64,000 nt of DNA from Posidonia oceanica (GCA_037176725.1 JAZBRS010000039.1:29548001-29612000), one strand, 5' to 3'. Shown: positions 10,741-21,717, numbered from the stretch's first letter. Notes: a model not told the origin generated them from the sequence alone. Program-made: numbers and translations.

Positions 10741-12060
10741 GTGGACGTATCAGTCTCTCGTGTGGAACAACCCGCACACTGCATGACTATCGAGGAGGCG
10801 TGTCCAGCAGAAGAGCTCCCCTGGTACCACGACATTAAAGTCTTCCTTGAATCCGGCAGCCCTCCACCTGGCGCCTCAGCCACAGACAAAAAAACTCTAG
10901 CGCATCTGGCATCAAAGTATGTGATAGGGGCAGGCCATTTGTATAGAAGATCCTACAACCAGATGCTCCTACGCTGCGTGAACAAGGAGGCTGACACACT
11001 TATGCTCCAAGTTCATGCAGGGACCTGCGGTCCTCACATGAATGGTGTGCTGCTGACAAAGAAGATCATGCTCCAAGGTTACTTCTGGTCAACCATGGAG
11101 GCAGACTGCTGCCAATTTGTGCGCAAGTGCCACAATTGCCAGATCCATGGGAATTTCATACACGCGCCCCCGCAAGAACTGCACAGCATGTCTTCGCCTT
11201 GGCCTTTCTCCACCTGGGGGATCGATGTCATTGGCGCCATACACCCACCAGCTACCAACGGTCATCGCTACATTCTGGTGGCGATCGACTACTTCACCAA
11301 GTGGGTGGAAGCGGCCTCCTACAAAACGGTAACTGCCGTGGCCACCGAAAAGTTTATCAGAAATAATATCATAGCCCGGTATGGGGTCCCACACGCGCTT
11401 ATCTCTGATAACGGCACAAACTTCATTGCCAAGAGGATCGAAGACTACCTACAAGGCTTCCACATCAAGCATCACCGATCCTCGCCTTATAGGCCATAGA
11501 TGAATGGCGCGGTAGAGTCTGCCAACAAGAACCTTGTTAAAATCATGAAAAAGATGGCAGAAACCCACAAGGACTGGCATGACAAGCTTCCGTACGCACT
11601 CTGGGCGTACAAGACATCAATCCGAACCTCAACAGGGGCTACCCCGTATTCTCTAGTATATGGCATGGAAGCAGTACTGCCTGTTGAAGTAGAGATCCCC
11701 TCACTACGAGTCCTACGAGAAGCTGAGCTGGAAGAAGCAGAATGGGTCGAAGACCGTCGCCTCCAATTAAACCTGATTGATGAGCATAGGCTGCAAGCCA
11801 TACATCATGCTCAGTGCTACCAAAAGCGCTCGGCCAGAGCATACCTGAAGAAGGTTAGGCCCAGAAGCTTCAATCCGGGGGATATGGTCCTCCGAGCCAT
11901 CCATCTCCCCGACGGCCGAGGGAAATTCCGACCCAACTGGCGTGGCCCCTTCCTAATCAAGCGGATCTTCTCCGACGGCGCAGCAGTCCTTGAGGACATG
12001 GATCAGATCGAGCAGTCCGAGCCGGTCAACTCATGCTACCTCAAGCAGTACTACCAGTAG
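10741..12060 (+). pseudogene. pol: Integrase of element A
   Basis: Inserts the DNA copy in the host genome. An N-terminal HHCC zinc region (about 10990-11150, ending KCHNCQIHG) is followed by the catalytic core with Asp at 11224 (WGIDVIG), Asp at 11407 (ISDNGTNF) and Glu at 11515 (NGAVESANKN), 35 residues apart as in the DD35E signature. The C-terminal domain has the GDMVLRAIHLPDGRG and WRGPF motifs and ends in YLKQYYQ without a chromodomain, as expected for Tat. A TAG at 11497 interrupts the core where element B has CAG. The natural stop at 12058 is also TAG. Confidence 0.92.
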
Positions 12061-13761
12061 CCTGCCGTCGCCTTGCACACCTTTCCCTTCATGCCTCTTG
12101 CATTCCTTCTTTCCCCTGCATTTTAGGTTAGTTTACTTTTCAGCAAGAAGTTGTAAGTGCACTATATACATCGCTATCATAGGCCCGATGATGAAAATCG
12201 GAGATGCTTGCCTGCTCTGGAAGAAGTACCCTCTACCTCACCTGACGCTACTTCGATATCCTAACCAGTGAGGGAGCCACCATCCAAGGAGGACAGACGA
12301 AATGTCCAAACTCTTCCAAGACCTACGCCTCAAGAGGAAGAAAACAATCCTAGGATGTGAGAGAGTGTGAGCAAGACCCGCATGCCTTAGCCTAGCCCCC
12401 ATAGAAAACTAGAAGGCAAAGATAGGAGTTAACCTCGGAGATAGAGGTGTGTAGTACAGCCTCGTCCCTCCAACTTGCCTTGGAGAGGATCTACATTCAC
12501 GCCTACAAATCCACAAGCTATGCAAAGCCTAGCCCCTTCGGCCTCAGAACCAAGCGCCCATTACCTCTAAGCCTGGGACAGCAGAAGCTTGCAAAAGAAA
12601 AAAGAAAGAGAAGGAAAGAAAAAGCAAAGCAAAAAAAAAAGGGGAGAAAGAAAGAAAGAAGAAAGAAAGCAAAAAAAAGAGAGCAAAAATAAAGAAAAAA
12701 AAGCAACTCCAAAAAGAAAAGGCAAGCAACATGATTCCGTCCCTCAGAGAGGAACCAGATTTGCACTTGGGAAATACATAAATCCTATGTGGCCCAACCA
12801 CTTATCCCAGCCACTACCAGACACCCATTTTCCCCCCAGGCTAGGGATAAGTGAAAATACTACACACCTATGTGGGAGCAAAAAAAAAGAGAGACGAGAA
12901 AAAATGGAAAGAGTAGGTGTAGCTCTTTGAGAGTTTGGCATGGAGCCCGTCCTCACTACACCACCATCCAAGCACCCATAACACCCTTTCCAGAGCGCCA
13001 CCAACAGTTAGGAATCCGAGTAGAGTCTGGTGAGTCAGAGACCGCTCCTTCCTTTGCAGCAGGCATCAAGCACTTTGTATGCTGAGGGCGATAGATTTAG
13101 TATAGAGCATGCATGCATCTATTCACAATCAAATCATCACCACCCCCTTTCCTCCCACTCTGCAAGGCTCGGCTCAGCACTGGGATAGTACTTCTGCTAA
13201 GGCAGGTTGACCACCTCCAAGCTCCAGATCAGCTAATCACTGCCAGTCCAGCAGCCCAGAGAAGGCATCAACAGCCAGAGACAGGGCGGCCACTCCAGAG
13301 GTAGCAGGACAACCTTGGCACCTCCCTTGGGCCGTCGGGTCTGCGCAATCAGGCACCACCCCTAACCCTTGTGTGATTTCACTTCGGGCGGACGAAGTCT
13401 CTTTTTCGCCTATCCCCTTTGCTCTGTACAGGACAAGGATAAGCGTGTCTCCTCTGTAACTTCATTCCAGACAAACGAAGCCCCCTTCCCTTGTCTCCTC
13501 GCTCCGCACGGACGAGGACAAGGGTGCCCTTTTGTGTGGCCTCGCCTTGCACAGGTGGTGCACCCTTTGCTTAGCTGAATGTGCTTGAATTCTGTGGTCT
13601 GATTGCTAGCTGTAGCGTTTGAACTGCTTTATCAGCTTTTTATGCACATCTGCTTCTCTGTCTGCCAGTGTTATGCGCCTGTACATGCTCCAGATTGATG
13701 AAACAGTTTTGGCTACAGGTACTTGAAGATTTCACACCAGCTGTCTGCATCCTCGCCTGTC
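12061..13761 (+). other. Noncoding spacer between integrase and accessory ORF, element A
   Basis: No coding feature is supported. A purine-only-like tract lies at about 12588-12730. Two blocks are conserved in element B: about 12180-12340 (matches 49905-50060) and about 12830-13085 (matches 50500-50740). Just before the accessory ORF, TTTTGGCTACAG followed by GTACTTGAAG (13706-13731) looks like a splice acceptor, with a matching AACAGGTACCCTGAAG in B. This suggests that the ORF is expressed from a spliced RNA; that is inference. Confidence 0.6.
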
Positions 13762-14964
13762 ATGGGTTTCCCCACCTTGCTGACCCCAGCACATTGCTCC
13801 GAGACCCTCCGAGGATGGATTGCCATGCTCACCAAAGCTGACCGTGAAAAGCTGAGCCTATGGGGCATCCCACCCAGACTTCTGAAAGCTGCTGATGTGG
13901 AGGTCAGCCGACACCTTTTGTGTGCTGCTGCAAGGTTTTGGAAACCAGCGCACCACGTCTTCCACTTTGGAAGGACGAAGTTAACACTTACACTGGAAGA
14001 GGTGCGTCGGATCTACGGCTTCTCCACGCTCATGGGACCTACTGTGTTCATGAGGCGTTCTGGCTATGTTACCGTCCTGAGGCAGCTTACGGGGCTCTCT
14101 GCACAAATATGCGAGAAAAGACTAGTCTGCATCGACGGACCCGCACCTGCCCTCCGCCTGAACTATTTTGAAGAAGTCTCCAAGAAGCGCACTGAACTAG
14201 GAGATGAACTATGGCTTCGCGGCTTTGTCATCCGTTTCCTGGGCAAGCTGATTTTCAGTCATGGCCGGATGACTGTAGCTATTGAAGTTGCGGAGATCGC
14301 CCTTACTGTGGTGACCCGCCAAATCGACCTGGCGCCTGTCGTCTTGGCTGAGACGTACCGCGGACTGGACCGCATTTCGCACCGCTGCCGCCACTTTCAT
14401 GGTTGCGGGGCCCTGGTACAAGTGTGGGTAGCCGGACACCTGGAGGTAGACATCTTGCGCCCCCAGAAGCATGCATTTGAGACGTACTGCAGCAGCGGCC
14501 ACGCCAATACCATCAAAACTGTCCGCGAGGAATACGAAAGGTTGGAACAGCTGACTGATGATGCAATAACTTGGCGTATCATCCCATCTGCGGCGGAGCC
14601 CTTCACCGTCTTCTTCGGCGCCCGCGACATGCGTCTGGTTGTCCTACTAGGGTTCACTGAGGGCGTGGAGTACCACCCCATCTGGGTTATGCGACAATTT
14701 GGTCTCCGCCAAGGAGCATTTGTTGACAGCACCGCACCAAGGCTAGTCCAACCCTATCCTTACAGCACAGTTGCACCCACAACGGAGTTAGCAGAGCTCC
14801 TACGCCATGGCGTAAAATCCACAGACATTGCAGCAGCAAGGGGCTCAGGGTGTACTCCTGAGTATCTGACTGAAGTGCAGGGGCTCTGGCCCATTAATGA
14901 GATCCCACCTGGCACACCTCTGTTCCCTGACACCAGGAAGTCGAAGAAGGCCCGGACTGACTAG
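13762..14964 (+). CDS. Accessory ORF of element A, DUF7745 / plant-mobile-domain-like
   Basis: An intact 400-residue frame on the same strand as pol, about 1.7 kb after integrase. I start at 13762 and not at the in-frame ATG at 13723, because MGFPTL at 13762 aligns with MAYPTL at 51126 in element B. Landmarks are HLLCAAARFWKPAHHVFHFG, LTLEEVRRIYGF, FLGKLIFSHGR, VVLAETYRGLD and GVEYHPIWVMRQFG. From memory these match the plant DUF7745 family, a relative of the plant mobile domain found near gypsy elements; no search was run. No signal peptide or membrane segment is evident. It has no internal stop although gag-pol of the same element has eight. The function is unknown: a nucleic-acid-binding or transport role would be guesswork. 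Confidence 0.82.
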   Translation: MGFPTLLTPAHCSETLRGWIAMLTKADREKLSLWGIPPRLLKAADVEVSRHLLCAAARFWKPAHHVFHFGRTKLTLTLEEVRRIYGFSTLMGPTVFMRRSGYVTVLRQLTGLSAQICEKRLVCIDGPAPALRLNYFEEVSKKRTELGDELWLRGFVIRFLGKLIFSHGRMTVAIEVAEIALTVVTRQIDLAPVVLAETYRGLDRISHRCRHFHGCGALVQVWVAGHLEVDILRPQKHAFETYCSSGHANTIKTVREEYERLEQLTDDAITWRIIPSAAEPFTVFFGARDMRLVVLLGFTEGVEYHPIWVMRQFGLRQGAFVDSTAPRLVQPYPYSTVAPTTELAELLRHGVKSTDIAAARGSGCTPEYLTEVQGLWPINEIPPGTPLFPDTRKSKKARTD

Positions 14965-15604
14965 GGCGTCTACATCTGCATACCCCTTTTTGAGTCTTGC
15001 TGTACTCTGTTCTGCCTGTTATAGGCATGTAATCAAGACTTTGTTAATGCAAGGGTGTTTTGTACCATGTGCTTATGTGTTTGGTTTGGCTTCCATAACA
15101 TGATGCATGCATGGTCCTACAGTCATATCTTCAGCATATCTCTTCAGCCCCTCGGAGTCACGAGAAGGGCACTATCAGAACCTGACAGCTCAGAAACAAC
15201 TATCAACACAATCAGCACCAAAGGAAGCTACAAGAAGACCTTGCTTTCCACTTGGATGCCAGAATCTCTGCAAGACCAGCACCGTCAACACAGGCAAAAA
15301 CCGCCAAGTGCTCTCGGTTGGGCTTCCGCCGGGCTGATACCCCTAACTATCTGGTGATGAGTCCATCAACTCATCACTGGGCTGGTAGCCCTAACTACTC
15401 GTTTGACAAGCACGTCAGCTTAGTCTATCGCTTTTTCGATGCCACGGGCGCTTCGGCTGTCCCCGGGTATCCTCCCTGATACTAGGGGCATCTTTTTTCG
15501 CTGCCCCATGATATCACATCTCTAGCTGCATCTAGGCTGGCACGCCTAACTCTCGCGGGCTCATCCATCTCTTTGCTCCACTTTCGGATCTTGATGCCCA
15601 CCCA
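14965..15604 (+). other. 3' noncoding region of element A with isolated hairpins
   Basis: Downstream of the accessory ORF. Clear inverted repeats: TGATGAGT/ACTCATCA with loop CCATCA (15355-15376), GTAG/CTAC with loop CCCTAA (15385-15398), GACAAGC/GCTTAGTC with one bulged base (15405-15425) and GGTATC/GATACT (15466-15483). Element B has counterparts in the same order at 52600-52720. Confidence 0.75.
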
Positions 15605-16741
15605 ACCTTTGCGGTAGATAGGTCCGAAACCTATCCTTTCCGGTCGATAAGTCCGAAACTTATCATCCAACCTTTGCGGTCGATGGGTCCGAAACCTATC
15701 CTTTCCGGTCGATAAGTCCGTAACTTATCATCCAACCTTTGCGGTCGATGGGTCCGAAACCTATCCTTTTCGGTCGATAAGTCTGTAACTTATCATCCAA
15801 CCTTTGCGGTCGATAGGTCCGAAACCTATCCTTTCCGGTCGATAAGTCCGTAACTTATCATCCAACCTTTGCAGTCGATGGGTCCGAAACCTATCCTTTC
15901 CGGTTGATAAGTCCGTAACTTATCATCCAACCTTTGCGATCGATAGGTCCAAAACCTATCCTTTCTGGTCGATAAGTCCGTAACTTATCATCCAACCTTT
16001 GCGGTCGATGGGTCCGAAACCTATCCTTTCCGGTCGATAAGTCCGTAACTTATCATCCAACCTTTGCAGTCGATAGGTCCGAAACCTATCCTTTCCGGTC
16101 GATAAGTCCGTAACTTATCATCCAACCTTTGCGGTCGATAGGTCCGAAACCTATCCTTTCCGGTCGATAAGTCCGTAACTTATCATCCAACCTTTCCGGT
16201 CGATAGGTCCGAAACCTATCCTTTCTGGTCGATAAGTCCGTAGCTTATCATCCAACCTTTGCGGTCGATAGGTCCGAAACCTATCCTTTCCGGTCGATAA
16301 GTCCGTAACTTATCATCCAACCTTTGCGGTCGATAGGTCCGAAACCTATCCTTTCCGGTCGATAAGTCCGTAACTTATCATCCAACCTTTGCGGTCGATA
16401 GGTCCGAAACCTATCCTTTCTGGTCGATAAGTCCGTAACTTATCATCCAACCTTTGCAGTCGATAGGTCCGAAACCTATCCTTTCCAGTCGATAAGTCCG
16501 TAACTTATCATCCAACCTTTGCGGTCGATAGGTCCGAAACCTATCCTTTCCGGTCGATAAGTCCGTAACTTATCATCCAACCTTTGCGGTCGATGGGTCC
16601 GAAACCTATCCTTTCCGGTTGATAAGTACGTAACTTATCATCCAACCTTTGCGGTCGATGGGTCCGAAACCTATCCTTTCCGGTCGATAAGTCCGTAACT
16701 TATCATCCAACCCTTGCGGTCGATGGGTCCGAAACCTATCC
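15605..16741 (+). repeat. 65-bp tandem array of paired hairpins, element A
   Basis: About 17.5 units of 65 bp. Each unit holds two perfect inverted repeats: GATAGGTCCGAAACCTATC (7-bp stem, loop CCGAA) and GATAAGTCCGTAACTTATC (7-bp stem, loop CCGTA), separated by CTTTCCGGTC and ATCCAACCTTTGCGGTC. Roughly 35 potential hairpins follow one another. Most unit-to-unit changes fall in loops or spacers; the frequent GATGGGT variant still pairs with ACCTATC through a G-U wobble on the plus strand. Confidence 0.95.
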
Positions 16742-17298
16742 TCTGTCGTTCGCCCCCTTCTTTTGCTGGCTCCCTCGGCAGAAGATGCCCTCGTTTCTTT
16801 CGCGCGGAATTTTTGCCCCCCTTTGTTTCGCGCCAATCTAGTCGCCTGCTTGCTTCCTCAGGCGAGGACAAGCTGCCCTTCATTCTCTGGGCTAGCAGCC
16901 TAAACTGCTCAGTTGACACCCATCACCCTGTCTGGCGTCCTTTTATTTGGGCTGATAACCCTAACTATCCGGTGAGGAGTCCATCAACTCATCATTCATT
17001 GCACCAGCACTCATCAGCACGGCCTCATCCTTTACCATATCTGCATCATGCATTGTTGCATATTGGTTCAATATCAACATTAACAACAGCATATCCGCAT
17101 TGCATCGGCATTGCATCGTCATCACGTTGCATTGCATCTGCATTCGCATCTCCATTCGCATTCGCATTTTGGCAACGGGGCATGACTTCTGGCGCATCTG
17201 TCGGGATAGTGCCCACGCCTACATACTTCGCGCTTGCCGGATTGAGTGGGGTGTCTTGTCAACCCCGAGCAGCCGCCACGCTTCCCTTGACCTCGCTC
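16742..17298 (+). other. 3' untranslated end of element A before the polypurine tract
   Basis: No gene. It contains further hairpins (GCAG/CTGC with loop CCTAAA at 16895-16908; a GATA/TATC hairpin near 16953-16970) and a run of GCATTGCATC-like words (17035-17170). The last 100 bp are conserved in element B (54190-54290), including GTCAACCCYGAGCAG. Confidence 0.7.
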
Positions 17299-17307
17299 AG
17301 GGAGGGG
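17299..17307 (+). promoter_or_regulatory. Polypurine tract of element A
   Basis: AGGGAGGGG, four bases before the 3' LTR, is the expected plus-strand primer site. Element B has the identical tract at 54282-54290. Confidence 0.85.
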
Positions 17308-18002
17308 CATCTGTAGACACTCCATTTTAACTAAGGGGTCCCAGCACTGGGAGCACTCTGGGAGCCCTCTGGAAGCACTCTGGAACTGGTTCGGAAGTCT
17401 GGTGGCTCACCCTCCTTCAACCCTAAATCTTCCCCCATCCCAAAACCATTATCATTCCCTAGAACCAAACCTTCAAACCAAACCCAAACCACTCCCAAAA
17501 CCCTAGGAAACTTAGGTAAAACTACCCTCTTTCTACACCACAAAACCCTTCCAAAACATTCCCAAATCCAAACCAAAATGTTAGGTCCAACACTAGAGAT
17601 CCTAGGCCACACACTCACCAAATTTCACCTCCTTCCTAAGCCTCTAACCCCTTCATTTATCCAAATTATCCTTTTCTCTCTCCTAGATTATTCTTTTCTC
17701 TCTCCTCTCTCCCTCCTGATTATCCTCCTTCTTTTCACCCCCTTCTTCCTCTTCTTCTTGCCTGGCTATGGGCCCACCTTATGCTCCTCGCCTCCCTCTT
17801 TTTTATCCTTATTTTATCATATTTTTATCTTATCCCATGTTTATTCCATCTTTAATCTCTTTTCCTCCCTTCTTCTCCTCCTTTATTTCCTTCTTCCTTT
17901 CTTTCTCCCTAAACCCTAAACCCTAAAACTTTCCCAAACCCTTGTCCACTAAATCAAAACCCTAAACATTCTTGAACCTCAAACCCTAATCCAACCAAAG
18001 TA

Positions 18003-18040
18003 CTAAACCCTAAACCCTAAACCCTAAACCCTAAACCCTA
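18003..18040 (+). repeat. Interstitial telomere-like repeat in LTR
   Basis: Five contiguous CTAAACC units (plant-type TTTAGGG on the other strand), within a 350-bp stretch (17908-18260) dotted with further CCCTAAA words. It lies in the U3 part of the LTR and so is part of the element, not a chromosome end. Confidence 0.9.
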
Positions 18041-21000
18041 CAACACTACAACCCTAAACCCTAATCTACAAACCAAACCCAAAACCACGATAAAACTCAA
18101 ACCCTAATCCAATCAAAATACTAAACCCTAAGCCCTAATCCAATCAAAACCCAAAGCCCTAAAAACCCTAAACCCTAATCTACATCAAGACCCAAATCCA
18201 CCCTAAACCCTAAGCCCTAATCCACTTAAAACTCCAAAACCCTAACGACTCAAACCCTAAGCAAGACTTTAATAAAATCCTAATCAAGACCCTAAAAAAC
18301 ATAAAACCCTAAAACCTAAAACTAATTCACGCAAATCTAGATCACAACTACAACCTAATTAAATCTAATCAAGGCCTCAAGCCCACCTAAAAAGCAAAGC
18401 CCATCCTCAAACCTAATTAAAGAACTAAAACCAATTTGAAGTTAACAAATCAAAAACAAAACCCATTTAAACAAATCAAAACTCATTTAAATTTAAAACT
18501 AACCAAGTTACATATCCAAACTCATTAAAAAACAAACTAAACCCCCAAACCTCATTTTAAGAAATCCTAAAATCCATTTAAAGCACAAAATCCATTTCAA
18601 CCTAAATTTAATCAATTTAAACAATCAACAACCAAATCCATTTAAATTAAATCAAACCGAATCCAACAAAAACAAAACAAAAATCTGGATGAAGCCCAAG
18701 GCCCACTAAGCCTTTCTTTTCTCTATTTTCTTCTTCTCCTTCTTCTCCTCCTTCTTCTTCTTCTTTTTTCCTTTCTTATTTCTCTTTTTCTTCCACACCT
18801 CTTCTTCAGCCGGCCCAAGCCCACCAAATTTTCCCTTTATTTCATCTTTTTTTTCCTCCTTCCCTCTCCCGCCCAATCTCCTCCAAAAACCAGCACCCAA
18901 CTGCCAGCCAACCTCCTCTGCATCACACCCCACTCTCACCCAAGCTCACACTTGAATCCAACCAAGAACCAAACCCAATCCAACCCACTTGATCCCACTC
19001 CTCACCAGCAAAACCAAGCCATCCTCAAAACACCTAAACCTTCTGCAGACCGGCACCCTTTCAAATCCAAAAAACCAGAATTAACACCCAAACTCACCCA
19101 AGAAAACCAAGTAAAACCAACACCTAAACCCTTACCTCAGGAACCCAGACCAGACCACATTCTCCCCTCTGCAAAACCCAACCTCACCAGCACTTGAACA
19201 CCCCCAGAACCGGCCTCCAACACCCACTGAACCAAGCTCACCCAACAGAACCCAATTCTTCTCCCAAACCAGGATCCCAGCAAACCAACACCTCCCCTCT
19301 CCCTCAGACCAAACCCAGACCACCCTCTCGAACCCAAGCTTCCCCCTAAGCCGGACCTAAGCCCCCAGCAAACCCACAGCTCATTTCAGACCACCTCCAG
19401 CTCATTCCCTCCATTTCAGTCCAACTCCATTAACTCCTTCCTGACGCCCCTGCGACTTCTATGGCCAACCTCGATCCTAGCTCCTCTCTCAACGGTCACA
19501 GCAAGCCCTCCAGCCTGCGTCACCACCGTCCAGTCTCACCCCTCACCCGCTGAGACTGCCACAACCCAGAGCTTGCCAGTTTCTTTGGTTTGAGCAACGA
19601 CTTCGTTGCTCAAGCCCCTGCCAGCTTTCCAGACCTCGAGCCACTCCCCACCTCACGCCCGATAGCCCCCAATTGCCCTCTCATCCCCTCTGTGGCCTGA
19701 CATTCACTTGGACCCAAAAACGACCCGAACAAAACCAGAGGAATTCCTCCCGTTCCAGACCACCACACTCCATTCCAAGCATCCAAAGAGCATCCTGAGT
19801 GTTCACTCGAGCGAACCCCATCCTCCCTACTGCTTCCAGAGCCCCGGAACACCCAGACGACCCTCGGCACCCACTAGTTCCAGTGCCGGAACCACCTCCG
19901 GACCCAGCGCAGCGTAACCATCCCCTCTCCGTCCAGAAAGCTTCGCCTTGATCCCACGATCACGCCAGACCTGTCGCCAAGCTCCGCGGCCACTTCAACA
20001 GCTCCCTCCGGTTCTATCTCAGAGCATCGGTCGTCCTCGCGTTGTCACCTCGCTCCGGACGACACCACAGGTAGATCTCTTTCTCCGGGGGTTCGCCTGA
20101 ACCCCCTCTTGCTTCCAAGCCCTTCGCCGGTGCTTTCTACTGGCTATGCTCTCCTCCCGAGGTCGCCAGACCTCTGCTTCTTCCCCGGCGACGTCGCCAG
20201 CGCGCGCAAACCTTCAGCGCTGCGTTTCATCTCCTGCATGTCACTGTAGCAAAGCATGGTTTTTATTTTCGTTTCATTTACATTAATGAAAAGTACTTTA
20301 GTTTCTTATATCTGCATGCTGGTCCTTTATTCATTTTACAGTGCTTGTATATAGTTTGCTTGTTTATTTTAGTAACGAAATCATGTTAATATTGCTGTAT
20401 GTCCCCTGATCTTTTAATTTCTAGCACTTAGGTCCACTGCCATGTTAAATACCATGTGCTTGTTTGGGCGTTTTGCAGCCTGATCCCTGTGCTATTTATA
20501 TCTGCAATTTAGTCCTATTTCAGTTAATGTCTCATTTAAATCTCTAAGTTAACTATATCACATTAACGAAAAATGGTACTGCTTTGTTTATTTGCCTTCT
20601 GGTCCCTCTAAGTGTTCTAGTTTTCTAGCCACTTGTATCCAGACCCTTGCATTTACCCATATTTGCGCTCTGGTCCTCCATAGTTCATCTTTCATTTATT
20701 TTCTTTTTCTTATCATACTGCATTGCATGATATCACCTTAGGTCTAGCTTATTGCATCTAGGTCCACACAGCAAGCATCCTTATTCCCTTTTTCGCTTTA
20801 AAAACTGTAAAAGAGCCCCTAATCTTGGTTTATTTGCTTTTGGGCCCCTCTGAGCTTTGAATATCTGTGTTTCCTCTTTGCAAGAAAGCCCCCCCTGTTT
20901 TGTTTTATTGCACAGAGGTCCTCCCATTGTGTCTTACTTTCATGTGGTTTTCCCTTGGCCTTGCTTTCAAACCTAGAGCCTGTTTAGGTTGCACCCAAGT

Positions 21001-21500
21001 TTTCAAACACCACTGTGACTGTACATGCCTATTTTCTTCCTGGATTTGCTATTTGGCCTTGGTTTTCTTAGAATTTGCACATAGGTCCCTGGGACCACCT
21101 TTTATGGTTTTTTTGTTGTTTCTTGGCTTTGTTCCTTCTGTCCGAACTTTTCCAAGGTTGCAGGAGACTCCCCTGCGGGTTCTCTCTTGGGATTTGTGCC
21201 CGTTTACTGGTTTTTTTGCATTCAGGTCCCTAAAGTTTTTCTGAAATTGCACTTAGCCCCCTTTTTCTTGCATTTTGCACACACACCTGTCCTAGTTAAA
21301 CTTGCATTTAGTCCATGCATCCTCGCATTAGCACCCTTGCACACATTTGCACTCTTTTGCACGCATTTAGGGTTCATTTGCACATAAACTCCTGCACTCT
21401 TCCTATTTGCACATAGGTCCTCCCCCTTTGCATTTTTGCATACATTGCACTCCCCTTTTTTCTGCACTTAGTCTCCTAGGACACTTTTGAACACACTTAG

Positions 21501-21717
21501 CTCCCATTTACATGGGAGGACCTGTTTTGCACACCCCTAGGACCTTTTTTACACTTAGATCCTTTTTTTCTCCCCTGTTCTGGCCCCTCTGCCTTGAAGC
21601 TGGGATATCATTCGATCCGACCGTCAGGTCTTCGCAACTAAGTTACCTGGACGACCCTGGTGGAGCGCTCTTCAGCATGGACCAAGCACTTCTCAGATCA
21701 GGCCTCAGATCTCCAAG
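21501..21717 (+). other. Exon-like conserved LTR block ending in a splice donor, element A
   Basis: Opens with the palindrome CTCCCATTTACATGGGAG (7-bp stem) and ends CTCCAAG before GTAAGT, a consensus donor. It carries a short frame (21512-21721, MGGPVLHTPR... to LRSGLRSPR) whose stop codon overlaps the donor. Equivalents are at 27270-27486 (D), 37979-38195 and 58421-58637 (B). Either a leader exon with a small ORF or a structured leader; the conservation is clear, the splicing is inferred. Confidence 0.6.

Noticed and set aside
12447..12930. Lys-rich frames in the spacer after integrase
   Set aside because: They are translations of a purine-rich tract; the frame is not conserved in element B.
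15605..16741. CRISPR-like regular array
   Set aside because: The whole 65-bp unit is repeated with no unique spacers, it has no cas genes, and it lies in a plant retrotransposon.
17908..18260. True telomere or chromosome end
   Set aside because: Only short, interrupted CCCTAAA runs, embedded in an LTR with sequence continuing on both sides.
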